Shown here in pieces: positions 24,310 to 39,649 of a stretch of 64,000 nt of DNA; position 1 is the stretch's first letter, and the number at the start of each line of letters is the position of its first letter. The stretch is from Gongronella butleri (lineage: Eukaryota; Mucoromycota; Mucoromycetes; Mucorales; Cunninghamellaceae): positions 930,001 through 994,000 of the forward strand of contig JAIWZP010000004.1 of the NCBI GenBank assembly GCA_025201375.1, in the 5' to 3' direction. The notes below the pieces were generated by a model that was given only the letters and a program-made list of their open reading frames with translations, was not told where the DNA came from and did no database searches. The translations under genes and the position numbers were made by a program.

Positions 24310-25220
24310 CTCAGTTGCACGAAACTTTGACACCTAGGCATTTTGACCTCCCTCTTTCCAGAACAAAAATAAAAACCGGGGGTTCATCTGACCGTTGACG
24401 AGAAAATCGACATTTCCCCATAAATTCACCATTTTGCCTCTAGCGCATCAGATTGCTATGCAACCTCGCTCAAAACTTACAAGTGGAAAGAGACGCGCAA
24501 GGGTGTCATTTTGTCCATGCCCAGCAACGACGATGCGCAACATTTGCACACTTGCAATGTCCAATCAAACATTTCAGCGTTATTTTTCTCGGCAATGGAC
24601 AAGACAAAGGACGGCGTGCTGCGGTTATCAAAGATGCAGAATTCGATTCTCTGTCGGATGAACTTAGTTTCATCAGCGTACGACCAAAACTAACACAGAA
24701 ATTTCAATTTCTAAAATTTGGCGTTGATCGCACTTTCCTCGAGAACGGCTTGATCGACCCCTGTTTTTTATTGAAGATTTTCTTAGAAAGAGGGAGTCAA
24801 TGCACCTAATGAGATGACTCTTAAGGCCCCAGCGTGTAGGTTGCCAAACAGATTTGAGATCTTTGTCTCAGCTTGAACCTCTCAAAGCGGGGGACCCTCC
24901 AGATGCATTTTGACCTGACCCACCTTTTTTTTTTCTAAATTTGAAAAAAAATTCGTCGCCAAGCAAGGGCTCATCGCAGCGCCACGAAACTTTTACATGT
25001 AGTGGATGTTGCCCCTCTCTTCTCAGAAAAAAATTAAAAACCAATGGTCAACCATGTGGTTTGCCGGGAAGCTCGACATTGCTGAAAATTTGGCTGTAGC
25101 GCGTTTTTGTAAAATTAATTCGAAGCAAAATCATGATTCGATCATCGCCAAACTTTACCACCTAGCTATTTCAGCGTCTCTCTTTGAAAAAAAAAAAAAT
25201 TAAAAAACCAGAGATTGATC
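24310..25220. repeat. Short unit present three times
   Basis: Three diverged copies begin near 24312, 24980 and 25148. Each runs from an ACTTT(G/T)ACA(C/T)CTAG-like block into a CTCTCTTT..AGAA run, then AAAATAAAAACC-like sequence and a GGTT/GGTC..GATC region. They are separated by family B sequence. Confidence 0.4.
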
Positions 25221-26000
25221 GAGCCGTTTTCGTGGCATGCACCGCTTTCAATAATTGTCACAAGTCCAATGATGACCAATACAAATCATCATTATGCCAT
25301 GACGCGTTTTTCGTTGACAGGCAACATCGCAACAAGCAGGCTGTAAAAAAAACTTCTGGAGGCACAGCAGACCGGCAAAGTCTGAAAAACAAGCCCTTTG
25401 GTTATAAAGGTAAATTTGTACGTTTTTGTGCAGTGTAGCGCGATGATTTGGGTATTGACTGTAAATAAGTACACGCGTCAGTTTCTGTCCATTGAGATTG
25501 AAACATGGACAGATCAAACGCCTTACTGTATTTGTGCGCAAACTTTCAAAATGAAATAAAATCTGCTTTTGTGCATTTTCTTTAGCACTTACTGCGATGC
25601 TGACTGGTTTTTTTTTCATCGCTTGCGGAGGCTCAAATATGTGAATGCTGTATGAGCAGGCAGCCAGAATCAAACCGGCATTATGCATGCACTCATATCG
25701 CGTGCGCTATCAAAATGTAAAATACGTTCTTCCTTTTGTCGGACGCGTCCTCCAGATTTTGTTCATCGAGTCCTAAACAGCAAAATTTTACGTGATCACG
25801 TTGCAGAGCACGAGCTGCTTCTTGCAATGTTGTGTGCGACTGAGGCAAAGCGAGTTTCTAAACCGAAAAGCGCGAAAGGCTTTCAAGCGCAAAAAAAAAA
25901 AAGCACCTCACTGCCGTGCCTGTGAAAAAAACCTGTTTTGCCGAATTTGCAGTAAAAGAGCAGTAAAAGAACTGACGCGTTGTGGGCGTTTTGAGTTTGA

Positions 26001-26020
26001 GCGGCGATTGAACGCCGTGC
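26001..26020. promoter_or_regulatory. Palindromic 20-mer upstream of the helix-turn-helix gene
   Basis: GCGGCGATTGAACGCCGTGC, one base different from the 20-mer at 5109-5128. It ends 61 bp before the ATG of the array gene. Function unknown. Confidence 0.35.
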
Positions 26021-26081
26021 CCCTTATTTTGCCCCCTATTTTTGTTTTTGCTTTTTCTTTTTCTTTGCACTCTACCTTGTC

Positions 26082-27116
26082 ATGAGTAAGGATCGTTTTC
26101 TGACAGAGGCCAAGTGGAACGAAGTCAAGCTGCTGCTTCTTAGCGGTATGAAGCAGAGTGCGGTGGCGGAAAAATGCAACGTTTCGACGGCGACAGTGGG
26201 TCGTGTTAACCGGGCGTCCGAATTTACAAAGCGACGCCCTCGCAGGACCGCACCAATTGGGGCCCATATGGAAAAGAAAATCAAAGAGCTGCTTTTGGGT
26301 GGCATGTCTGGCCAAAAAGCTGCCATTGTGCTTGACGTGCCGCAAAAAGTAGCCTATGCGGTGCGAGACAAGTACAACATCGCGGTTCTTAAGAATTACG
26401 CCAATCGATTGACGCCAGAGCGAACGGAAAACATCAAGCGCCTCCTTGCAAGCGGTGAGAATACTTTTCAGCAAATTACAAATACATGCAATGTCAGTTT
26501 GAGCACCATCAGCAAGATCCAAAAAAAGTACAACATTCCCCCGGCGCGAAATGTCCATCGACTCGATGCACACAGCAAGGCCAAGATTGTGGAAATGCTC
26601 TTGGCTGGCCGAGCGATTCCCGAAATCCAGAAACAATGCAAGACCACGGCTGCAACAATCAACAAAATACGCAAACGGAACAATATACCTGCCAGATACA
26701 CAAAACTCCCAATCCAGGTCGGCCAAGAAGTCACGCGCCTTCTCGAGAGAGGCTGGAGCATTAAAAAAATCATGAAAACAACAGGCGCCTCCAGACAAGC
26801 CGTGCTCACGAGAATGACCTGGGATTTAGGGTCCCTTGTTAACCCCAAGATGCAAATAGTCAAGCAACTCCTTGGTAATGGCATGAGAATTGAAGAAATT
26901 GCTGCACAAGTGGGCATGCGGCAGTCACTTTTGGAAATGATCATCAAGGAGAACCATCGGAAACGCCATTCAAAGGGCCGAATGTCCAACAAGCAATCGC
27001 GCTCCCTACGCAAGGCACGCCACAAGTGGCCACGTGATGCTGCCGCGCGCAACACTCAAAAATCACGCCAATCCATTGCTTATCTGGATGAGAAACCCTT
27101 TATCATTTTAATTTAA
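26082..27116 (+). CDS. Intronless protein of six tandem helix-turn-helix units
   Basis: Single open frame of 344 residues beginning at an ATG; unlike nearly every neighbour it has no intron. Six units of about 37-41 residues repeat every 44-52 residues: about 7-44, 59-97, 110-150, 161-199, 209-244 and 253-289. Each starts with a first helix ending LL.(S/G/N)G or LL.G, a second helix with small residues, then a recognition-like helix such as CNVSTATVGRV, CNVSLSTISKI, CKTTAATINKI or VGMRQSLLEMI. Linkers carry YNI/NNIPAR motifs. The last 55 residues are basic (KRHSKGR, RSLRKARHK). The units resemble the homeodomain-like DNA-binding part of Tc1/pogo-type transposases, but no DDE catalytic domain, zinc ribbon or recombinase domain is present. 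It lies between repeat families A and B. Likely a multivalent DNA-binding protein; target and role unknown. Confidence 0.85.
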   Translation: MSKDRFLTEAKWNEVKLLLLSGMKQSAVAEKCNVSTATVGRVNRASEFTKRRPRRTAPIGAHMEKKIKELLLGGMSGQKAAIVLDVPQKVAYAVRDKYNIAVLKNYANRLTPERTENIKRLLASGENTFQQITNTCNVSLSTISKIQKKYNIPPARNVHRLDAHSKAKIVEMLLAGRAIPEIQKQCKTTAATINKIRKRNNIPARYTKLPIQVGQEVTRLLERGWSIKKIMKTTGASRQAVLTRMTWDLGSLVNPKMQIVKQLLGNGMRIEEIAAQVGMRQSLLEMIIKENHRKRHSKGRMSNKQSRSLRKARHKWPRDAAARNTQKSRQSIAYLDEKPFIILI

Positions 27117-28649
27117 GTTGATTTTTTATACATTTGAATATATTTGGAGTGAATCCCAACTAACTTACAGCACTCGATATGCTGGTCAGTGGTGATCACA
27201 CAAAGTAAAGAAAAATTTATCAAGATAAAAAGTAGCAATTCGCGTCATAGCGTTTACCCTCTCTTTTAAGCGTTTCTAAAGGGCGGCGTGAAACAACGAT
27301 CTTGTGGGTGGGCTTTTAGGTATTGTTTGTTACGCATTATCGCTCACGGATAATCAACAGGAGAGTCAAGTTTTAGAGAAAAAAAAAGAGAGAACAATTA
27401 AAAATTGACTTTGGAGAAAAATCGCCACTTTTTTTAACGATCTCAGCAACGACCACCTTTTGTTTTAGTCGATGAAAATATTTCAAGGGTTAGACAGTTC
27501 AAAGAGGCACACGCAAAAAAATATTATTCATTTTTGGTGATTTAAAAAAGGCAAATGAACAATATTTAACATTTTTTTCTGGTTGATTGATTGTTTTTCA
27601 ATTTATCACAATAGCAAGATGTTAGTCTTTGATTTGAACGTGAAGCGTTTGAAAGAGCCCACTCTCGCGGCACTGCGACCATATGATAGGATGTTGAGTA
27701 ATGACAAATTTTAAAGATTTTCCAAGGGGTGCAGTCAATGATTTGAAAAGCGGGCAACTTTGAACTTGGATCGCCACGTCATTCAACTATACAATAAAAG
27801 GTCCCAGTGGCCGACAAAAATCAAATAAAAAACCAGGAGTCCATCGGCTAGTTTGGCGTAAATCTCGAAATGCTATTATTTTTCATCCCAAGGACAGCTT
27901 AACGAGGGTTGAACGCAGCGTCTTGGAAATTATTTCATCAGGAAGAGCACAGCTTGAAGCGTGCACAGTCACCAGCGATCTTTGAAATAAGTAATTTTTT
28001 TTGCATTTTGACGCGGTTTGAAAATCATAGACATTTTTCGACGCGTGATAAACCGCGTCAAGTAACAAGTTTGCACGTCCGGTCGTCATCAAATCCATGC
28101 AACTGACACGTCTCTTTTTGATGGACGCGTCAAAAGTGGAATTACAGCGCGTTTTTCCGAGATGATTTGCACGCAACGTTTAAATTAAAATCGCACCTAA
28201 TGCCGCGTCCGCAATCAGTTTTACGGCCTGGAAATGCCATCCACTCGAGTTGAAAGCCTGGCATTTCACATCCGGACTTGTTTTGGGGGCGGCTGCCGTG
28301 CTTAATTGACAAGATTCATGAGAATTAACGGCAAAATTCTGTTTGTTGTGATATTATGGTACTTGATCCTTGTTTGCCGAGCAAGAGACGGGTTACGTAC
28401 GACAACATTTCCTGGGTCACGATTTAAATAGTACAGATCCTATCTTTGTAATTTTTTACGTCCACCTGCGTGCATTATTTTGTCAAATTGACCATTTCCA
28501 TCTGTCCATCCATCTCCCCTCTCCCTCTCTTCATCACTGACATGCACTCCATTGGCTGCTATGCAAGACAATATCAAAAAATATGTGCCGGTAAGCAGCA
28601 CGGTTCATTTCAAAAAGAGATAAAAATGGCGCATTTCTATGTTTTTTTT
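27117..28649. other. Gene-free region with a family A repeat
   Basis: A/T-rich sequence after the helix-turn-helix gene, then the family A copy at 27645-28200, then about 450 bp containing the 3' flank of the Med5-like gene. No coding frame supported. Confidence 0.6.
27645..28200 (+). repeat. Interspersed repeat family A, copy 3
   Basis: Collinear with 16140-16690 over its whole length, including AGTTTGGCGTAAAT near 27852 and a palindromic core at 28037-28061 identical to 16521-16545. Short open frames inside both copies encode a similar DAVYHASK string, but this reflects the DNA similarity; frames are broken around it. Confidence 0.8.
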
Positions 28650-31600
28650 TCAGCTTGTGTAGGCGTGTGGCCAAAAGTCTTTGATGTAGGGGTTGCTCAT
28701 GACGCCCTTGACGAAGCCGCGCCAGAGGGGCGTAGTCACGACCTTGTCATCCCATGCAGCGAAGCGTGAGCCATCGACCCCAGAGGCGGGGACAAGTTGC
28801 AATTGCGACATGTCGCCCCCGCGCACGCGGTCAATGACGAGCGCGTCGAAGAATTGCGTGGCCAGCTCGTCGACACGGTCGCCCGGCTGCTTGTACATGA
28901 CTGCGAGACAGTTGCCGACAAACACACCCAGTGTTTGGCCCTGGAAAAACGACATATTGTCCGCGATGGCATGGCGGTTGATGGAGGCCGGCACCACATC
29001 CTGCAGCAGGCTGCGCAAAAGCGAGAAACACGCACTGCCTCCCTGGGCATTGTACATGAGTGGCATCGTCACAAGCGCGGAGCCCAATTCCGCTGTAAAA
29101 TTGAAAAAAAAGAGAAAAATTGAGCAAAGATCATTCATCTTGCTTTTTCCACCCCCACCCCCCCTTTTTTTTGGCTATTTTTGGGCTGTACCTGCACGGA
29201 CGGCGCCACCGCTCTTTCCTGCCTCAAGAACGGCATCGACAATCATGCCGACAAACCAATGTGTACCACCCATTTTGAGAGCGGCCTGGAACATGACCAT
29301 ATCGAGGTAGTGAGCCATGACCTGCTTCTTGTTGTCATTGTGCCAGAGGGTCTTTGCGTCGCCGTCAACGTCGTTCATGTACATGGATCGGCCACTCTTG
29401 ACAATATAACGGAACATCTTGTTTGATTTCTCGACGAGATTGCGTCTCGTGACCCCACTCGTGATTGTCTCGGGGAACGACAGGCGCTCGTCGTCGTCGA
29501 GCGCCAGCACCTTGACCAGCAGCTGCTCAAGTTCGCCGACCTGGTCTTGCAATTGTTGTACATGCTGCAAAAGCGTGTCTGCCGCACCATTGTTGCCTTG
29601 TTGGCGCTGCTTTTGCAAGTGGATAAACTGGCGCTGCTGCTCCTTCCAGGCGCGCAGCGACCCGAGGACCATGTTGGCGCTGAGTGCAATGCGCACATCC
29701 GGCAGTTGCGGATTGGTGAACAGACGCGTCAGGCACGTGATCGCCGTGGCCGTGTGCGTGAACAATTCGTCGCACAGCACCTTGGTCACGCACGGCACAA
29801 GCGTAAATTGCAAAAAGCGTCGCTTAAAGTACGACAGAATCCCTGTAAACGTCTCCAATTCCAAATTGCCCGCGTCGTAAATCATGATCAGCCGGTACAC
29901 CATTGTCGGTACCGCCTTTAGTAGATCTTGCAACTTTGTCGACCTGATTTGCACACGCAAAAAAAAAAAAAGTCATGCCCCATCCATCTTTTTTTTTTTT
30001 TTTTTTTTTTTGTAAAAAAAAGGAGCTTACCGCAGCAAATCGTCCGAAATGCCATCACCACCCATGGCTGTCAGCCAATTGGTGACCACAGTTTCCACCT
30101 GCGAATCGACACACGTGGTGTTATTGTAAATGACAGGGCCATTGACAAAGAATTGGTAGCAAAACCCGGCTTTGTTCTTGAAAATGCTGTTGATGATGCG
30201 TGTGATCTAAGTAAAAAATGGAACAAATGAGTGTTCTGTTGATGGCGGTGCTGATTGTTAGAAATGTACCTCGAATTTGCCGGCGACGACGAGGACAAAG
30301 GTCCAGATGTTGCCGAATTTGCAATACCATTGTTGCATACCATCGACGTCGTCGTCTTCATCGCCCTGGTTCTCGCTGTCACCCATATCGACATAGTCCT
30401 CGGTTGGGCTCCATTCGTTGCAAATGGTCTCGAGCGGGCCGAGAATCGTACGAGGGCTGTACAGCTCCAAAATCAGATCAATTGCCGCGGGGCACTCTGT
30501 CAATGCACTGCAAATGTGCGACAATGCGCGAATATCCGCCACCTGTGCCTTTTCTTGGAGAAACTGGACAATAGAAACCAAAAAAAAAGTTAGCACCTTT
30601 ATCAGCAGTCTTTTTTTTTCATTGGGGGGGGGGTGTACCTCGAGTAAAAAGTCGGCCACCTTGCGCCAATGGATCAACGACACGAATGCAATGTGAATGA
30701 GCTCTGAGATGCTTCCTTTGGACACGTCTTCTTGCAGCGCGGCTATCCTGTACTCGATGTTCTACAAAAAAAAAAAAGGGCGAAAATAAGCGATTTTTTT
30801 TCCTTTTTCCCTTTTCTCCTTTTTTTTTTTCTCTCTCTTGTTTTAAATTACTTGATCCACTTGCGAGAGTGCATTTGACTTTTCGCTCGAGTGACTTTGT
30901 TGGTCTCCGTCATCGGCATCGAGAATGTCTGTGTCGAGCAGGGAGGTGTAATCATCGATGGGTTTGGACGCATTTTCTTCGTCTTTGATGGCATCCTTGC
31001 TCTTTTGCAGCTGATTGTGCTGATGGACGTGGTGGTTGGCCATGAGAATCTCGACTTTTGTTTCACGGATGAGGCCATGTGCGAGACATGCGTGGACAAT
31101 GCTTGTGAAAATGTCATCATCACTGATGGAGCGGATGGTCTTTATGAACGCGGGCGAATTGAGGTTGGGCGAGTTGCTGTCTTGGTTGGTATAGTTGTCC
31201 TCGTTGATCATCATCATCATCATCTCGTCATCCTCCTCGTCCACCTTGGCCTGGCCAAACGCAAAGCGATCCACCAAATCTGACGATTTCGACGATGGCA
31301 CGTAGAATTCCGCGCAGCACGCGGGAGGGCTGCACGCATTCAGCAGCCCGGTGAAGGTGCGCAGCTCCATCAATGACGATTCGAGCGCGTTCAGCTGCCC
31401 AAAACAAAAATGTCAAAAATTGCGCGCTTTTTTTTTGACGCGCTTTTTCTTTTCCACTTTTTTTTTGTTGGACCATTGCTTACCCTGTCTTGGTTGCTTG
31501 GTTTGGTTGCGTCGCGCTTGGTTGCGTCACGCTTGGATGTGAAATGCGCTAGGTCTTCCTTTTGCTTGCGTTCTTGCAGCTTGCTGATTAGCGTGGGCAG

Positions 31601-33623
31601 CTATGTAGTGGCCAAAAGCACCATGAACATCCGTGTTTCTCTGTCATTGTTCTCTGTTTCTATCAATTTTACCTTGACCAAGACCAAGGACTTCCACAGG
31701 AGGCGATTGGTGGCAACGGCAGTGTCACAGGATGCGGCATCTGTGTCTTTTTGCTGCTGCGCCTGCTGATTAGCGGCGCTGTCGGAGGATTGCTGGCAGC
31801 TTGTGCTGAGCGACGCCTCACGGAGGCCCGTCAGTGCTGACAGCCACAATTCCAAGTAAAAGGACTCGTCAAAGGAGCCCTACATTTGCAAAAAACGGCG
31901 TAAAATAAGAATTGAGCGGGAATTCAGAGGCGCAGCAATATCTCTAATTCTTTTTTTTCCCCTACCTTGATGGCTTGCAGGCGTATGAGTCTTTCGACGA
32001 GACTGTCATCTGGGAGGGCGGGTCTGATTTGCACAATGTGATAATTCATGCTCATGAGGCCTGCGCTGGGCATGGCGCGCGCCGTGCCTTCATCCTCTAG
32101 CTCGTGATATTTCATGTGGACGGCCAATCTGCGCTCGAGATCGCGGTCGGACAGGCGCTCAATAAGCAGATGCAATTTTTGGATATACATATTGTGCGAG
32201 GAAGAAGAGACGCCTGAGGATGCCGTGCTGTTTGCCCCTTGAGGTTGGCTGGGCGTGTCATCGGGCGATGGAGCGAGGATGTCGTGGCACGTGACCCACG
32301 GCTCGTCGTCATCGGACTCGGATTTTTGCTGATTGTACTTGTCAATGATGCGTTTGGCGCCTTTTTTCTCAATCAAATCGATCATTAACACGGTGGCCGC
32401 CACGGCATTGGACCATGTGAGCGATGTGCGATCCATGGCTTCATCATGCGATACTCCAGTGCCAACAGGAAGCGATCCATACAGCGACGAGCTTGCCTGG
32501 CTCATTTCTTTGCCTGGCGCGTCCAATTCTAGCATTTCCGAAGCCGCCACGGGCGCCATAGCCGCTGCTGCTGCCGCAGTGGAAGCTGTAGATCCAATGG
32601 TCGCCGCATTGCCTGCATTTTGTGGTGGCACCGCAGCAGACACGGCGACGTTCGTCGAAGAATGAATGATTTCGCTTTTGAATTCGTCCTGGCCGCCATC
32701 GGGCTGCGTGGCCTCCGCGGCAATATCAAGGTCAAAAGTAGCCTCTGGGTCGAAAGCGAGCGATTGAGACGCGTTGGTCATTTGTGAGTCGAGAGCAAGT
32801 TGCGTGGTATTGTTGGTCAGCGAAAAATGCGGCAATTGCGATTGGGACGGCTGTAACACGTCGTCGTCGCCATCTTCCGCCATCAAATCGTCTTCGTCGT
32901 CGTCGTCAATGTCCATGTCATCAGTGTCGCGTCGCTTTTGCTTTGTGGACCATTTCATTCGGCGCGCAGCGGCACGATGAGGATAAAGACCCACGGCCAC
33001 CACATGTGCAAGCATCACCAGCAGACGCGACACAATGGGTGCCCACAATGGGATGTCCGTGCGGTCGCCATCCATGTCGGCCACCAACCCAGGCAAAAGA
33101 CGCAGCAAATACGCCCATTGAGCCGCGTGCTCCGCACTCGTCACGTAATGATCGTCCAAAAGCACAAGCGTCGACAGAAATTGCTTGTTCCCAACAAGGC
33201 TACGGTCCCCAAGCGCCATACCCACAGGTACCTGCGCGTCCCCCGTCACCGCGTACGTCACATACGACTCTAAAAACGAATGGTGCACCCCAGCATTCGA
33301 GAACAAATGCTTCAAAAGCAGGTCTGTCGCAAAAAAATAATATATACAAAATTAAAATAATAAAACCTCGTGTCTCATGCTTTTGGACACCACAACATAC
33401 CACACAGATCCTGTGTCAGGTCCTGATCCGCGCTTTCCAAGCACTCTTTTGTCGGCTGGGCCCACTAAAACAATGAGAAACATAGAGAAAAAGAAGAAAA
33501 AGGGCGTTCATCGCGTGTCCATCGCGTGTCACCACGTGACAAACACTCATTTCTTACTTGTGCGCTCGTGTAGCCGTGGAAATACGCGTAACGAAGCACC
33601 GTCTCCAACGAGTAAGCAGACAT
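28650..33623 (-). CDS. Large helical protein, probable Mediator tail subunit Med5 (Nut1-like)
   Basis: 1380 residues in eleven exons (minus): 33623-33558, 33464-33401, 33323-31966, 31879-31673, 31600-31484, 31394-30852, 30761-30639, 30563-30270, 30206-30031, 29943-29192, 29092-28650. All joins keep frame. The protein is alpha-helical, without membrane segments. Residues 1-140 (FHGYTSAQ..., HHSFLESYVTYAVTGDAQV) resemble the opening of Med5/Med24/Med33 tail subunits. Two acidic, Ser/Gln-rich linkers (MDIDDDDEDD; INEDNYTNQDSNS) separate helical blocks, and the end reads NPYIKDFWPHAYTS. Mediator tail subunits link activators to RNA polymerase II. The assignment rests on length, helical layout and weak N-terminal likeness only; a different large scaffold protein cannot be excluded. 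Divergent from the acyl-CoA synthetase gene. Confidence 0.5.
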
Positions 33624-34230
33624 GCCACGAGAACAATGAAAAAAAAAGAGTGAAAAGAAAGAGGTGAAAGAAAAACAGGGCCAAAATCCATCTTGCCCCC
33701 TTTTTCAAAGCGCGCCCAAAACTCCGCTTGTCGCCTCACACTTCAAAGATGCATTTGTTTTTGACGTGAAAAGTCTTGCAAAATGTCATTGTAAAGGAAA
33801 AGAAGATCCATCTGAAAAAAAAGGTGCAAGGTGGACAGGCCTGGTAAGGAAAGCCTCGAGGGCTCCACACGCCTCCTTGTCATTGTCAAGGCATGAGAAG
33901 AATAAAAGGGCGTGTATGGACGTGACATCACCTCGTCATCGCTCCAATTGCTGGTCAATGCCTCCTTTTTTTATTTTTTTTTTCTTTTTTTTTTCTTTTT
34001 TTTATTTGAACCTTCATCACGACATATCAGCTTTTGTTGCCCGTGCGTCTTACGTGAGCAATCGGGAGGTGAGGGGGGCAATTGAGTGTGTTTCAGGCCC
34101 CGAGGATGATGGCACCTCCTGGAATCGACGAATTTATTTAATTTCGACCCTTTTTGTCTCTTTTTTTTGTCTCTCTTTTTCTCCTTTTGTTTCTTTCCTG
34201 TTGTTTTCTTCTTTTTTTCTTACACACAGT
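33624..34230. promoter_or_regulatory. Divergent promoter region, Med5-like / acyl-CoA synthetase
   Basis: 607 bp between two divergent ATGs. The half next to the synthetase has long T/CT tracts and ends in ACACACAG just before the ATG, which could be a 3' splice site of a leader intron. No TATA box was seen. Confidence 0.4.
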
Positions 34231-37246
<3,016 letters not shown>

Positions 37247-39649
37247 TCTCTTCTCATTTCTGCTTTGACATTTCTCATTTTTTGTGCTAATTATACATTC
37301 ATAAACAAGTTTGATTCAACTCAATGCTCAGAAAATCAGGGGTCAATGAGATGGATTGCCAAGAATAAATGGCACTTTCATGTATGTCTACAAATACGCA
37401 GTCTTTGAAATGATAAACGGGTTGTATGATGGACGGCGAGCGGGCATCTCTTGTTCAAACACACAAACATGAATTGGATATCCCGCTAAACGGTATTGTG
37501 CTTGTGCGCTTTCAAAGCCGATCGTCAAATGCAAGATTGTAAAATTACACTTTGATAAATGCGATGCTTCAGGCGTTGGAATTAAAGCACGCGTCAGTTT
37601 CTGTTCACGGAGATTGAAACATGGGCGGATCAAACGCTTTATTTGTGATTAAGCATCCAAAACGGATGAAAATCGTGCTTTTGTGCGTTTTCTCGGGCAA
37701 TTGCTGAGATGCCGACATATTATTTTCCCACTATGATAGAGAAAGCTCATATTTGTGAATATGGGCAAGCAGACAGAGCCGAATCAGTACCATGTCTGCC
37801 AATATGCCAAACCAATACTGAAAATGCAAGTTTTCAGAGACATTGCACACCAACTCACCAAGATCTCAATGTAATGTCCCCAAAACACAAGCACTTTTAT
37901 CGCGCTTGACCACCAATTCATTGAAGATGACACGCGCGCAGACACGTTGAGCCGTTGTCGCGTACGCTACCAGAATGGACAAGACCTTACCCCACTTTTG
38001 CTGAGCGCGTCCTCCGGATCTTGTTCATCGGGGCCTATATTTGAGCTAGAGGATGCTGAACACAAAACTCCAACAATGTCAAGTTTTTTTTAGATCGGAT
38101 GACTACCACGTCCCGAGGAATTGCATTTTGCATAAATCGGGGGCCAAATTGACCCCGTGAAGGCTAACTCGCCGAGATCATGAAGCGATGTCTCCAAACC
38201 AAAAGCGCTTTTACCGCGTTTGTCCGCCAATTCATTTGAGGTGACTCGCGCGTCGGGGCGCTCAGCCCGTTGCTGCTGCACAAGCCCAAATGTTGGTGAC
38301 TTTACCCCCTTTACGCCTATAAAACTGCGTCACCTTTCTGGATGAGATTCCTTTTCGTCATTTTGATTTGACATGAGCAAGTGTCTTTTTTTTCATTCTC
38401 TGATCACTTCAGTCAATGTTCTCACCAGTAATTAGACGTGAAAGCGAGCGAAAAAATAAAATCGCGGCGCGTTGCCTGTTTTTCGGGCTAAACGATTGGC
38501 TAATCTGGCGTGGCGGAGTCACTGTGGTCATGTGATGTGAGAATGAGCATCAAAAGGTCCGTTTGCAAGTTTGTTGATAATAGATTGATCAAATCGTAGT
38601 CAAATTTGCCATCCTTGATTGCATTATCTCTCTTCTCATTTGTTTAAATCTTGGGATCCTTGAAACAAGTTTGTATAGAGATGTTCCTTAAATTGCTAAT
38701 TTTAGCAAACATCGGCTGCAGCTGGCCATCCAGACACTGTAGCACCGCAAACACATTGTAACGCGAAATGGCGAGCTAGAAACACCTATTGGAACATTTC
38801 GTGCAGTTGTCAAAGGTATTTGGAGCACGCTACAATCAAATCAAGATTTTGGCCGAGACGAGCTCCCCAACGAAAATGGAAAAAATGGGTCTCCAAAACA
38901 ACACCAAACTTGTACATAAGAGTCATTGCATGGAGAAACCACGGAAAATGCCAAAAAAGAATGGGGTTGATTTGCTGGTTGACGATCAATTCAAGATTTT
39001 GTATCCAATTTCAAACGCGAATTGCAAGGACAAAACGTGCTCATTGATCTCCGCTGACGCGCCCGCTAGCAAGAAAGACGCAAGATGCATGGATTTGATT
39101 AGGAGCAGATGCGTGTTGCTTGGTGATTGACGCGGTTTATTACGCGTTGAAAAATATATATGATTTTCACATCGCGTCCAAAGTGCCAAAAAATCACCTG
39201 TTTCATTGATTACCAATGTTCACGTATGTAGCGCGCCGAGCTCGTTTTGATGGTGCAAGTTTCATCGAGATACAAGCATTTTTCGTTGAAATCGCCTTGA
39301 GTCGAAAATAGAACGTCATACGCATTTTTCGCCAAACCTAGCCAATAGACCTCTGGGTTTTAACACGTTTTTATGGTGAAAGTGGCAAGCGCACCCTATT
39401 CTTGAAAGGCGTGGCGATCTGAGCACATTAATTTTGCATTTTCCAAATCCTCGACTGCACTCCTTGGAAAATTCGTCATTTTTGAAAATGGTCGTTTCTC
39501 GGCATCCAACCATCACTGTACCTCGAGGGTGGGCTCATTAAAATGTGCTCCGTTTTTTCATCACAATCATCGTTTTATTCGGCTTCCAGCCATGGCTGGG
39601 TGCATAATAATAATAGAAAAGGGCTAAAAGGGGTATGTACACAAGGAAA
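37247..39649. other. Repeat island between acyl-CoA synthetase and P450
   Basis: Contains a family B end fragment near 37540-37660 (CACGCGTCAGTTTCTGTTCA, as near 25475), two related AT-rich units near 37700-37920 and 38040-38260, and a family A copy at 38840-39535. No coding frame supported. Confidence 0.6.
38840..39535 (-). repeat. Interspersed repeat family A, copy 4 (inverted)
   Basis: Reverse-complement of the 16140 and 27645 copies; core palindrome at 39127-39151. The left part (38840-39000) extends the homology with 23640-23830. The right end carries GAGGGTGGGCTCATT, the reverse of the AATGAGCCCACCCTCGC seen near 16153. Confidence 0.7.

Larger units (their letters stand above)
22908..26081. 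other. Repeat island between RGD1 and the helix-turn-helix gene
   Basis: 22908-23200 is the A/G-rich RGD1 upstream region. From 23200 the sequence is a mosaic of family B fragments (23390-23600, 24480-24840, 25320-25520), a family A copy (23640-24290, inverted) and a thrice-repeated short unit (24310, 24980, 25150). No intact coding frame with family features was found. Confidence 0.65.

Noticed and set aside
25908..26798. 296-codon minus-strand open frame opposite the helix-turn-helix gene
   Set aside because: It is the antisense shadow of the array gene, with no family motif; the plus frame has the repeated HTH pattern.
28693..29310. 205-codon plus-strand frame and similar ones to 33476
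   Set aside because: Antisense or other-frame shadows of the Med5-like gene, whose exon joins are all in frame.
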